Source: Bacteroidota bacterium (lineage in GTDB: Bacteria > Bacteroidota > Bacteroidia > 2-12-FULL-35-15). From it: DNA of 64,000 nt. Under the pieces are notes generated by a model, which was not told where the DNA came from, made no database searches, and saw nothing but the letters and a program-made list of their open reading frames with translations. The stretch lies in assembly GCA_947466965.1 (NCBI GenBank), contig CANIFU010000005.1, positions 1-64,000 of the forward strand. Reading direction: 5' to 3'. The translations under genes were made by a program, and so were the position numbers. Shown one piece after another: positions 1 through 7,712 of this stretch; the first letter of the stretch is position 1, and each line of letters opens with the position of its first letter.

Positions 1-132
1 ATACTATTGCAAATTAGTAATTTATCCATGTCGGAACAAAAAAAATACCTCGATAATTTTATTAAAGATTGGAAAGGGAACATGGAGCAAACCGATGATA
101 TTCTTTTGATTGGGGTGAAAATACCTGGATAA
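1..132 (+). CDS. SpoIIE-type (PP2C-like) phosphatase, C-terminal end only
   Basis: The window opens inside a gene; frame 1 stays open to a TAA at 130-132, giving the last 43 residues. The end reads QTDDILLIGVKI, which closely matches QVDDILIIGIKI at the end of the complete sensor phosphatase at 34989-38156. The aspartate pair is the metal-binding end of the SpoIIE/PP2C phosphatase fold. The protein is therefore probably another signalling serine/threonine phosphatase, perhaps also fused to a sensor, but everything upstream is outside the window. The gene faces pbpC tail to tail with a 58 bp gap. Confidence 0.75.
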   Translation: MLLQISNLSMSEQKKYLDNFIKDWKGNMEQTDDILLIGVKIPG

Positions 133-190
133 TAAAAGCAAATTAAAAATAGGTCTTTCCAATACATCCTATGGTTATAAATGCATTCGT

Positions 191-2566
191 TCACTTTTTT
201 ACACTCACTATTTCAAATCGCTGAACAATAGATTCACCTGCTTCATCCACAAGGGTGAGCGAATGCATTCCTTCATTCGGTGACATGCCCATTTGGTGTA
301 TGTTTTGTGTGCTACCAATAAATTCACTATCCAAATGCCAGTAGATGATAGCATTTGCATTCCGATGTGCTACTTGAAAAATTGTTTTACCCATTGTGCC
401 ATCAATTTCCACTGGAACATATATCTTACTAAATTGCTTTGGGTAGATTATTTCCATGCCACCGAATCCCTCTGTTTCACAATCGCTACGCAATGGTGGT
501 AATTCAATGTAAGTTGAATTTTTTGATTTGTAATACCATTCAATTGCAGGAGGGAGTACAAACCAGGGAATGTGTTTCATTTTACTAACATCTTCACAAT
601 TACTATTTACACGGTATTTACCACTTTCATCCAAATGGATCATTCGGTGATAGTTGCAAGGCTCCGTTCGTAATCCTTTTTTTTGAATCCAGTTGCTGTC
701 TGTCGGTTCACAAATATCATTGGCCCTGCATCCGCTTTGTAGGCATATTTTTACTTTTTCCATTTCATCGTAAGGCGGCGAAAACCATTTTCCTGGTTTT
801 AATAAACTGAAAATGTCAAATAGGATAGGAGCCGCTGTTTGAATTCCAACTAATCCTGGGCGCCCTTCTCCATCTGCATTTCCAACCCAAACACCTATAA
901 CGTATTTGGGAGTTAAACCAATTGCCCAGCCATCTCTGAATCCAAAACTTGTTCCTGTTTTCCATGCAACTTTTGTAGCAGAAGTATATTGTTTCCATCC
1001 TGCATCTTCATCCGGTCGTGATACTTCAACCATTGCTTCGAATGTAAAATAAATGGATGCAGCATCCAGCATTGTTGCATTTTCTAGTTCGATCTTTTTT
1101 TTATCTTGAAGGGTATAATAAGGAGGATGATAATCATTCTTATCGTATTTACCATTGTATGAAGAATAATGATTCAACGTTCGCGCCATGCTCGCATACA
1201 TGCCAGTGATGTCCCAAAGTTTTCCTTCTGCACCTCCAAGTATTACAGATAATCCATAATGGTCGGGCGAATAGGTGAGTGTGGTCATGCCTAATTTCTT
1301 TAGTTTGTAATTGAACTTTTCAATTCCATAACGTTGAAGCATCCTAACAGCAGGGATATTTAAACTCCTTGCCAAGGCTTTTTTTGCAGGAACGGCACCG
1401 TCAAATGTTTGATTGTAATTTTGTGGCACATAACCTGCAATTTGAGTTGGTATATCTGGAATTAATGTTGTAGATAATAGTTCTCCATCATTCAGCATCG
1501 ATGCAAATAAAAATGGTTTTAAAATACTTCCAGTGCTTCTGGGAGCATTAATAACATCTACATCACTTTCGTATTCATGCTTTTTTTTATTGTTGGTATT
1601 GCCAACATATGCTAGAACAGTTCCCGTTTCAACATCTAAAACAATTGCACAGGCATTGTGAATTTCATTGCCTTTTAAAATTCTATGATGATTTTCAATT
1701 ATCGTATTTACACGTTCTTGTAGGTGTCCATCGAGTGTTGAAATAATTCGTTTCCCCGAAAGATTTTCTTTTACAGCTCTTTGTAAAAGGTGAGGCGCAA
1801 TTTGTGGAATGGCGTGCGGTTTTCCTGTTAATGGTTCTTGCTTTCCTAATTCACATGTTTCTTTGTCAATTATTTTTGCAATAAAAAGTTGGTCCAATAA
1901 ACGATTTCTTTTAATTAATAAACGATTTTGATTTTTCCCAGGATAAATTAAACTTGGTGCATTGGGTAATACAGCCAAGGTAGCTGATTCGGCCCATGAA
2001 AGTTTTGAGGGATCCCTACCAAAATATCTCCAGGAAGCGGCATCAATTCCTACAACATTACTTCCGAATGGTGCATTGGAAGAATAAAGTGAGAGTATTT
2101 CTTTTTTTGAATAACTGAACTCTAATCGGGTTGCTAAAATTAATTCAATAAGTTTTTCAAAATATGTTCGCTTCTGTCCTTTTCTTGAAAGTCGGATTAC
2201 CTGCATGGTGATGGTGCTGCCCCCACTAACCTTTCTTTTCTCAGATATGTTTTGTTTAATTGCTCTTGCAATTGCACTCGGACTAACTCCCCAGTGGGAA
2301 TAAAACCCACGATCTTCAAATTGTACAATACAGTCGATAAATTTTTGTGGTACTTTTTCTGTTAATGGAAAACGCCATTGCCCATCTTCAGCAATTTTAG
2401 CAGATAATAGCATCTCGTTTTTATCTTCTAATACCGTACTTGTTTTTGTTTTAAATAAAGGAGTAGGTAAACTAAAAAAATACCAAAGGAGAAAGATGAA
2501 AAGAATAATTGATATGATTCCTTTTTTACTTTTTAGAAATTGTATGATCGAAGGAATATTTTTCAA
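191..2566 (-). CDS. pbpC: Penicillin-binding protein 1C (bifunctional glycosyltransferase/transpeptidase)
   Basis: This 791-residue class A PBP polymerises and may cross-link peptidoglycan in the periplasm. One membrane anchor lies at about residues 17-33. The GT51 glycosyltransferase domain follows, with catalytic Glu84 in FEDRGFYSHWG and the GGSTITMQ motif. The transpeptidase has Ser347 in SILK, an SLN motif in ARSLNIPA and KTG in AWKTGTSFG. The roughly 100 C-terminal residues match the PBP1C-type C-terminal domain. Length is normal for the family. The start is a TTG with an in-frame TAA directly upstream and no ATG until about residue 52, so TTG is very probably the true start. No other cell-wall gene is adjacent. 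Confidence 0.93.
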   Translation of the reverse strand: MKNIPSIIQFLKSKKGIISIILFIFLLWYFFSLPTPLFKTKTSTVLEDKNEMLLSAKIAEDGQWRFPLTEKVPQKFIDCIVQFEDRGFYSHWGVSPSAIARAIKQNISEKRKVSGGSTITMQVIRLSRKGQKRTYFEKLIELILATRLEFSYSKKEILSLYSSNAPFGSNVVGIDAASWRYFGRDPSKLSWAESATLAVLPNAPSLIYPGKNQNRLLIKRNRLLDQLFIAKIIDKETCELGKQEPLTGKPHAIPQIAPHLLQRAVKENLSGKRIISTLDGHLQERVNTIIENHHRILKGNEIHNACAIVLDVETGTVLAYVGNTNNKKKHEYESDVDVINAPRSTGSILKPFLFASMLNDGELLSTTLIPDIPTQIAGYVPQNYNQTFDGAVPAKKALARSLNIPAVRMLQRYGIEKFNYKLKKLGMTTLTYSPDHYGLSVILGGAEGKLWDITGMYASMARTLNHYSSYNGKYDKNDYHPPYYTLQDKKKIELENATMLDAASIYFTFEAMVEVSRPDEDAGWKQYTSATKVAWKTGTSFGFRDGWAIGLTPKYVIGVWVGNADGEGRPGLVGIQTAAPILFDIFSLLKPGKWFSPPYDEMEKVKICLQSGCRANDICEPTDSNWIQKKGLRTEPCNYHRMIHLDESGKYRVNSNCEDVSKMKHIPWFVLPPAIEWYYKSKNSTYIELPPLRSDCETEGFGGMEIIYPKQFSKIYVPVEIDGTMGKTIFQVAHRNANAIIYWHLDSEFIGSTQNIHQMGMSPNEGMHSLTLVDEAGESIVQRFEIVSVKK

Positions 2567-2588
2567 TTAAATTCAGGTGTCAGAATTA

Positions 2589-3461
2589 TTATTTATCTAA
2601 TTCACTTCGCATTTGTTTGGAAGTCTTTTTGCTTCCATCATGGCTCCATCCAGGAGGGCCAAATACATACATAAGCTTAGCTTTAAAGGAGGAAGGCTTT
2701 TTGAGGTCATTGGCTATGTTTATCCATTCATGGAAAACCATTTTTAATGGATGGTATGTTTTTATATTTTCTGTTAAGCCAAAAACAACTTTTTCATTTT
2801 CTTCTTCAAAGGTCCCGAACAGCTTATCCCAAATGATTAATAACATTCCCATATTTTTATCAAGATATTTTACATTGCTGGCATGATGAACACGGTGGTG
2901 AGATGGGGTGGAAAAAAAATATTCTAGAAAACCTAGCTTATCAACTGTTTGTGTGTGAATAAGGATGCCGTATAGCTGCGTTGCAGAATAAATAAACATG
3001 ATGTCAATTCCTTTAAATCCTAAAAGTGATAAAGGAATAAAATAAATGAAACGATATAAAGGCTGAAAAACTGACGATCGAAAACCTACAGTTAAATTGT
3101 ATTCTTCGGATGAATGATGCGTCACATGAACGGCCCAAAACATTCTACAGAAATGATCCATTCGGTGAAGCCAGTAAAACATAAAATCTTGAGCAAGGAG
3201 AAGCATCCCCCAATAAACCCATTGGTTTTGAATTTCTATAAATTTAAATTGGAAAAAATAATTGAGAACGAATAAACAAATTCCTCTTACTAAAATATCT
3301 AAACTCATATTTAATATGGTTAAATAGATATTTGAAAATGTTCCTTTTAAAGAATAATAATTTTTATGATGGTAAAAGCTAAATAAAATTTCTGCACCAA
3401 TAACAATGGCATAAATTGGAGTCGTTATAATAATTAATAATGCTTCTCTGAATTCGTTCAT
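2589..3461 (-). CDS. Sterol desaturase / fatty acid hydroxylase family membrane protein
   Basis: A 290-residue integral membrane di-iron oxygenase. The three histidine clusters of the fatty-acid-hydroxylase superfamily are visible: HRMDH, HVTHHSSE and HRVHHASN, with several hydrophobic segments around them. Members hydroxylate or desaturate lipids using O2 and reductant; the substrate here cannot be told from sequence and could be a fatty acid, sphingolipid or hopanoid/sterol-like lipid. ATG start at 3461. It precedes pbpC with a 22 bp gap on the same strand, so the two are probably co-transcribed. A hairpin terminator at 3475-3508 separates it from the gene upstream. Confidence 0.88.
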   Translation of the reverse strand: MNEFREALLIIITTPIYAIVIGAEILFSFYHHKNYYSLKGTFSNIYLTILNMSLDILVRGICLFVLNYFFQFKFIEIQNQWVYWGMLLLAQDFMFYWLHRMDHFCRMFWAVHVTHHSSEEYNLTVGFRSSVFQPLYRFIYFIPLSLLGFKGIDIMFIYSATQLYGILIHTQTVDKLGFLEYFFSTPSHHRVHHASNVKYLDKNMGMLLIIWDKLFGTFEEENEKVVFGLTENIKTYHPLKMVFHEWINIANDLKKPSSFKAKLMYVFGPPGWSHDGSKKTSKQMRSELDK

Positions 3462-3474
3462 AGCACAAAAGTAA

Positions 3475-3508
3475 ATAAAAAAGCCACTCGTTTTTCGAAT
3501 GGCTTTTT
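3475..3508 (-). terminator. Intrinsic terminator after the 3527-4351 gene
   Basis: A 9-bp stem (3482-3490 with 3496-3504, one G-U pair) with a five-base loop. Read on the minus strand it runs into a T tract formed by the As at about 3475-3481. It sits just after the stop of the T9SS cargo gene and before the start of the hydroxylase gene. As the flanks are A on one side and T on the other it could also act on the plus strand, but no plus-strand gene ends here. Confidence 0.85.
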
Positions 3509-3526
3509 CATAAATTTTTTAAAGTA

Positions 3527-4351
3527 TTAACGGAGGTATACTCTTTTTGTATAAACAATGTTTTTATTCGTAATAGTTACAAAATAGATTCCCGTCTTTT
3601 CTTTCGAAAGATCAATTGAAGTTTCTTTGTCTTTCAGCAATCCGTTGTAAATTTCTTGTCCCAATGCATTGCCTATCTTTACAACAGCATTTATCGGTTG
3701 TTCTTTTAAAAATGAAACAATAATATTTTTTTCTGCGCTATAAATTAACGTGGAAGCCATGAGTGTGTTTTCATCTATGCCGACTCCGATTTCCCCGGCA
3801 ATAATAGAGTCATTAGGAGTAGCATTGTATGCATAATCTTTTATTGTAAATTGATTGGCAGTAGCCGATACATCAAGTCTGGCCCAACCATAATGCAATT
3901 GTGTTCCGATGTAAAATTGAAGTCCAATAAATTTGTTGGAAACTCCAATCCAATTGCCATAAGAATAACTGCTTCCGAAATAACTTGCCATTGACTGACT
4001 TGCTCCCGTATTAAATTGCAATGTTGATTTAATCGTATCACCATTGTTTAGTGCGAATGGATAGGTATATGATCCAATGACGCTACCTGCTACTGCGTTT
4101 GTACCAGCAGCTGTTATGCCAACCCCTTGTGAGGTTGATGAGCCTGTTCCGATTGTCAGATTGAATGTGAAATCCACAACGCCACCATTATCAAGATCAA
4201 GATTAAAGGATGTACCTGAGATTGTAGTAGTGGAATCGGGGTTAATGTCGGTATAGATAACCTGAGCATCAGCTTGTGAACTCATTAAAGCAATAGAACC
4301 AGCTAGCGCAGAGTAAGACTTGATTTTTTTATTAAGAGTAGAAGTAGGCAT
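3527..4351 (-). CDS. Secreted protein with type A T9SS sorting domain, unknown function
   Basis: A 274-residue protein. An N-terminal signal-like segment ends near SSQADAQ (about residue 30). The middle (about 30-190) is Ser/Thr/Gly-rich with LDLDNGGVVDF, typical of extracellular beta-sandwich proteins. The last ~80 residues have the shape of a type A T9SS sorting domain, with alternating beta strands (IYSAEKNIIVSF, VVKIGNALGQEIYNG, TGIYFVTI) ending in VYTKRVYLR. Export across the inner membrane by Sec and then secretion or surface anchoring by T9SS is inferred. I recognise no catalytic motif. It has its own terminator at 3475-3508. Confidence 0.82.
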   Translation of the reverse strand: MPTSTLNKKIKSYSALAGSIALMSSQADAQVIYTDINPDSTTTISGTSFNLDLDNGGVVDFTFNLTIGTGSSTSQGVGITAAGTNAVAGSVIGSYTYPFALNNGDTIKSTLQFNTGASQSMASYFGSSYSYGNWIGVSNKFIGLQFYIGTQLHYGWARLDVSATANQFTIKDYAYNATPNDSIIAGEIGVGIDENTLMASTLIYSAEKNIIVSFLKEQPINAVVKIGNALGQEIYNGLLKDKETSIDLSKEKTGIYFVTITNKNIVYTKRVYLR

Positions 4352-4440
4352 TCATTACTGTTTTTAAGTAGATTATTCTATTTATTTAAAAAACTTGGCT
4401 TTTCAAAGCAATATTAAACAAAAATCGGTAATTTAAAAAA

Positions 4441-6999
4441 TTAATTTGATTGTTTTCGATTTCTATATAGCGTTGAATCGATTACCGCAGCCATTGCCTG
4501 TGTTCTTAAATCCGACTCAAGAAACAGGGATATGTTTTCTGCCATTTCTGAAGGATTGTTGATGGTTTCTGCATAAGAAACATACATCACCTCAAATTGC
4601 GGATTCGTATTTATCCATGATTGTGTTTTTTCTAGCTGTTTTTTAAATGTTTCAGCAAGTGCTGCAGGGTAGATTTTTTTTTCCACATCCGCTTTTTTTC
4701 CTAACATAATTTGTTGTGATTGGATCACTTCTTCCATCTCGCGCTCCATGAAAATAATTTTGTATTGATAGTTTGCAGGTAGATATTGTAAAAGTTGGAC
4801 GATCACTTTAAGCACTTTGTTCTGACCTTCGTGTATCCAAGAGTTATCCCTAGCTAAACTTTTTACTTTTTGATATTCCCAATACCCTTTGGGATTATTT
4901 TCATCCTCCAATCTCAAATTATCTGTTAAGATATCTAATCCTCCAGCCGATAGCATTTGCATCATCATAGAAGTTCCTGATCTTGGAAGACCAGATACAA
5001 TTGTAATTTTACCTTTTATATTGTTCATGATAAAGTCACTATGTTTTTTTGCAGCTTCTGTATTTAAAATGTTGTTGGTAAAAATTTTTACCAGATATGC
5101 ATGCGCTTTACTATTTCCGGGTTGATGGGTAACAACTACGTTAAAAGCTTCTGCAGCTCTTTCGAACATTTCTAAACGATAGAATGCTTCACCCAAAAAA
5201 TAATGTGCCATTGGATTGTTGAAAATCAATGAAACCGAACTTAGTAAATGATCCAGGGCAGTTTCTAGTTGATTTTTTCGTAATAAAGCGATACCAAGTC
5301 CCATATGCGCTCCGGCATTATCCGGATCTATTTGTAATGCATGTTCAAATGCATTTTTTGCTTCATCCCATTCTTTTAATTTGATGAATGCCTCTCCCAC
5401 TTTTATATGGATATCGGGCATGTGAGCAATTGTTTCCAATGCTTTTTTGAAAAGTGTTAAGGCTTTTCTTGGTTTGTTTTGTGACACGAGCAAAACGCCT
5501 TCTAAATAATCTAACTGAGGTAATTCTTTTTTATCAAGTTTTTTTAACTGTTCAATCACAGAATTACAAACATCAAATTTTCTCAATTTTTGTAAACATT
5601 CGGCATATTTAAGAGCGTATCTCGCAATGTTAGGTTTCTTGTCAAATAACGATTCTAATATAGGTTCGGCTAATTCTGCTTGCTCTTTAAATAAATATAT
5701 GCGGGCTAAATTGAATTGGGTTTCATTTACAACCTTCTCCACATTTTTTGTTTTATCTTCTGAGGGTGCTTCAATATAACCCAAGTCAATAAGTTGTTTC
5801 ATTGCTTCTGCAACTGCCATTGGATCTTGTTGTAATTCTTTTGGATGGTTTCCTGCATTGCCTTCAATATTTTCCCAACTCTCAATGTATTGTGGAGTAA
5901 TTTGTTTATCGAAAACTTGAGTCAATACTTTTCCATCCATATCCTTCCCAACAGGCAATCCGAATATGGTTAAAATAGTAGGTGTAATATCTAATAAGGT
6001 TGCTCCGTAAATGCGATCATCTTTATGAATGTTCGGACCAGATATGCAAAACATTCCAAATTGACGATGTTCTAATGCTGGTGCCATTGGCTCTGTTGGT
6101 AGTCTTTTGGGGCGGAGATGATCGGAATGAAAACCATGGTCGGATAGAATAATTATTGTTGCATCTTCTCCGGCAAGTTTGATGTATCGATCAAGCATCA
6201 TATCATGAAAACGATATATACCATTCACTACATCTTTGTATATGTCAAATTGCTCATCGGTAATACCAGAAAGTTGCGGTGGATGATATTTCATAAACCC
6301 ATGACTTATATGATCGATTGTGTCAAAATAAACTGCTGTAAGATCCCATGGCTCGTTTTCCATCAGCCAAGTTGCAGCAGCATGTGTAGAGGAGCATTCA
6401 GCAATGTTTTTTGCGATGACGGAAAGTTTTTGATCTTTTTCCTGATTAATTAAATGTGCTTTAGGAACAAAAGGAAGAATATGCTCCGCATTAAGTTCTG
6501 TTGGGTGAACTCTATATTCAGCAATTATATCAGCAAGTCGTTCCGGATAAATTGTACCTTCTACTAATTTCCAATCTTCAATTTTTTCACTGGTTATTTT
6601 TTGAAAAAAATTGGATACCATTACTCCGTTTATTGGTTCAGCGGGGTTACTTGGCCACCATCCTACTATGTTTGATTTTAAGTTGTTTTGTGATAATATA
6701 TTCCAAAGTGCTTTACATTTTCTACTTGTAGATGTTACTGGTCTTAGTTCAATTTGCTCTGGTATCGGCTCAACAAAATTTAAGATGCCGTGCTTGTCGC
6801 CTGTTTTGCCAGTGGCAATTGATGTCCATAAAATGGGCGACAATACAGGATCTAATGTGGCAATGTCACCCATTACTCCTTTATTGATAAGAGACTCAAG
6901 GGATGGCATCAAACCTGCATCTAATAATGGATTAATAATTTTCCAATCTGCAGCATCCCAACCAAGAACAAGCACTTTTTTTGCTAATCGTTTATCCAT
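4441..6999 (-). CDS. Alkaline-phosphatase-superfamily phosphodiesterase + TPR + sulfotransferase fusion
   Basis: An 852-residue protein without signal peptide. Residues ~9-370 are a type I phosphodiesterase/nucleotide pyrophosphatase (alkaline phosphatase superfamily) domain: metal-site Asp in LGWDAADW, the nucleophile region SPILWTSIATGK followed by KHGI, FDTIDHISHG, and ILSDHGFHSDH. Residues ~430-640 are tetratricopeptide repeats, for example AKNAFEHALQIDPDNAGAH. Residues ~655-852 look like a P-loop sulfotransferase, with the PAPS-binding motif VSGLPRSGTSMM and IFMEREMEEVIQSQ. One chain thus carries an ester hydrolase and a sulfate-transfer domain joined by a protein-binding scaffold. The substrate is unknown. 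Its start overlaps the end of the small membrane-protein gene at 6992-7174 by 8 bp, suggesting translational coupling. The sulfotransferase call is the least certain part. Confidence 0.82.
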   Translation of the reverse strand: MDKRLAKKVLVLGWDAADWKIINPLLDAGLMPSLESLINKGVMGDIATLDPVLSPILWTSIATGKTGDKHGILNFVEPIPEQIELRPVTSTSRKCKALWNILSQNNLKSNIVGWWPSNPAEPINGVMVSNFFQKITSEKIEDWKLVEGTIYPERLADIIAEYRVHPTELNAEHILPFVPKAHLINQEKDQKLSVIAKNIAECSSTHAAATWLMENEPWDLTAVYFDTIDHISHGFMKYHPPQLSGITDEQFDIYKDVVNGIYRFHDMMLDRYIKLAGEDATIIILSDHGFHSDHLRPKRLPTEPMAPALEHRQFGMFCISGPNIHKDDRIYGATLLDITPTILTIFGLPVGKDMDGKVLTQVFDKQITPQYIESWENIEGNAGNHPKELQQDPMAVAEAMKQLIDLGYIEAPSEDKTKNVEKVVNETQFNLARIYLFKEQAELAEPILESLFDKKPNIARYALKYAECLQKLRKFDVCNSVIEQLKKLDKKELPQLDYLEGVLLVSQNKPRKALTLFKKALETIAHMPDIHIKVGEAFIKLKEWDEAKNAFEHALQIDPDNAGAHMGLGIALLRKNQLETALDHLLSSVSLIFNNPMAHYFLGEAFYRLEMFERAAEAFNVVVTHQPGNSKAHAYLVKIFTNNILNTEAAKKHSDFIMNNIKGKITIVSGLPRSGTSMMMQMLSAGGLDILTDNLRLEDENNPKGYWEYQKVKSLARDNSWIHEGQNKVLKVIVQLLQYLPANYQYKIIFMEREMEEVIQSQQIMLGKKADVEKKIYPAALAETFKKQLEKTQSWINTNPQFEVMYVSYAETINNPSEMAENISLFLESDLRTQAMAAVIDSTLYRNRKQSN

Positions 7000-7174
7000 T
7001 TATTTTTTCTGATTGTGCGTTCAATCTTTCTTTTTCTTCTTTACGTTTTTCTCTCCAAGCCTTTATTCCAACCGCGCCTAATGCGAGAAGTCCTAAAGAG
7101 CCTACTGTAGTTATCTCTATAGTGTTTTGCGGATTTATTTTCGCAATTTCTTTTGAAGTAATGGTGCTTTTCAT
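6992..7174 (-). CDS. Small single-span membrane protein, coupled to the phosphodiesterase fusion
   Basis: A 60-residue protein starting at the ATG at 7174; a longer reading from 7276 lacks support because its extra N-terminus does not resemble protein. One hydrophobic Gly/Leu/Ala segment (VGSLGLLALGAVGIKAW, about residues 25-41) is followed by a strongly charged tail rich in Lys and Glu (REKRKEEKERL). This is the shape of a small inner-membrane protein with a cytoplasmic tail. The gene overlaps the downstream 852-residue fusion by 8 bp, so the product may serve as its membrane anchor or partner; that is inference. No family recognised. Confidence 0.6.
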   Translation of the reverse strand: MKSTITSKEIAKINPQNTIEITTVGSLGLLALGAVGIKAWREKRKEEKERLNAQSEKING

Positions 7175-7382
7175 CTTTTGTTTTTTGATGTAAAAATATA
7201 ATTTTTCAGGAAGAATTAAAGATAGAACCCTTGATAAAAGGTTGGTTTGGGAGATGTTTATTAACAAAAAGCCCATTTTTCAACAATTTCACTAATTTTT
7301 TGTCCTAAAACTTGCCTTGTGTATGTTTTCTGTTTTATATTCGTTACAATCAAATAATGTTTAACCCATAAACCAAAACAAA

Positions 7383-7658
7383 ATGAACAAAGCAGAATTA
7401 GTTGATGCAATTGCTGCAGAAACAAAACTAACAAAAGCTGATGCTGGAAGAGCATTAGAAGCATTCGTTAACGCTACAACAAAAGCACTTAAAAAAGGTG
7501 ACAGAGTTGCATTAGTAGGTTTCGGATCTTTCTCAGTTTCTAAAAGAGCTGCAAGAAATGGTCGTAACCCACAAACAGGAAAAGCGATTAAAATAGCTGC
7601 TAAAAAAGTAGCTAAATTTAAAGCTGGTGCTGACTTAGCAAAAACAGTTAACAGATAA
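7383..7658 (+). CDS. HU family DNA-binding protein
   Basis: A 91-residue histone-like protein that bends DNA as a dimer and compacts the nucleoid. [11 protein letters not shown] at the N-terminus, the [11 protein letters not shown] strand and the DNA-contact arm [12 protein letters not shown] are diagnostic for HU/IHF. Length is exactly that of HU. The sequence is richer in GC-ended Ala/Lys codons than its neighbours, as expected for a highly expressed gene. It is a single-gene transcript: a possible -7 element TATATTCG lies at 7336-7343 (one base off TAnnTTTG) and a strong terminator follows at 7680-7712. Confidence 0.95.
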   Translation: MNKAELVDAIAAETKLTKADAGRALEAFVNATTKALKKGDRVALVGFGSFSVSKRAARNGRNPQTGKAIKIAAKKVAKFKAGADLAKTVNR

Positions 7659-7679
7659 TTTTTGTTTCTGAAAAAATAA

Positions 7680-7712
7680 AAAAGTCCCGCATTCATGCGG
7701 GACTTTTTTATT
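7680..7712. terminator. Bidirectional intrinsic terminator between HU and the TMTC-like gene
   Basis: A perfect 8-bp GC-rich stem (7684-7691 with 7696-7703, arms gtcccgca/tgcgggac, loop ttca) with As before and Ts after. It ends the HU transcript on the plus strand. The converging minus-strand gene stops at 7708, within the T tract, so the same hairpin can terminate it in the other direction. Confidence 0.93.

Noticed and set aside
7361-7696. A 111-codon minus-strand frame opposite the HU gene
   Set aside because: HU is unmistakable on the plus strand; the frame crosses the terminator and is Ala/Phe/Leu-rich antisense of Lys/Ala codons.
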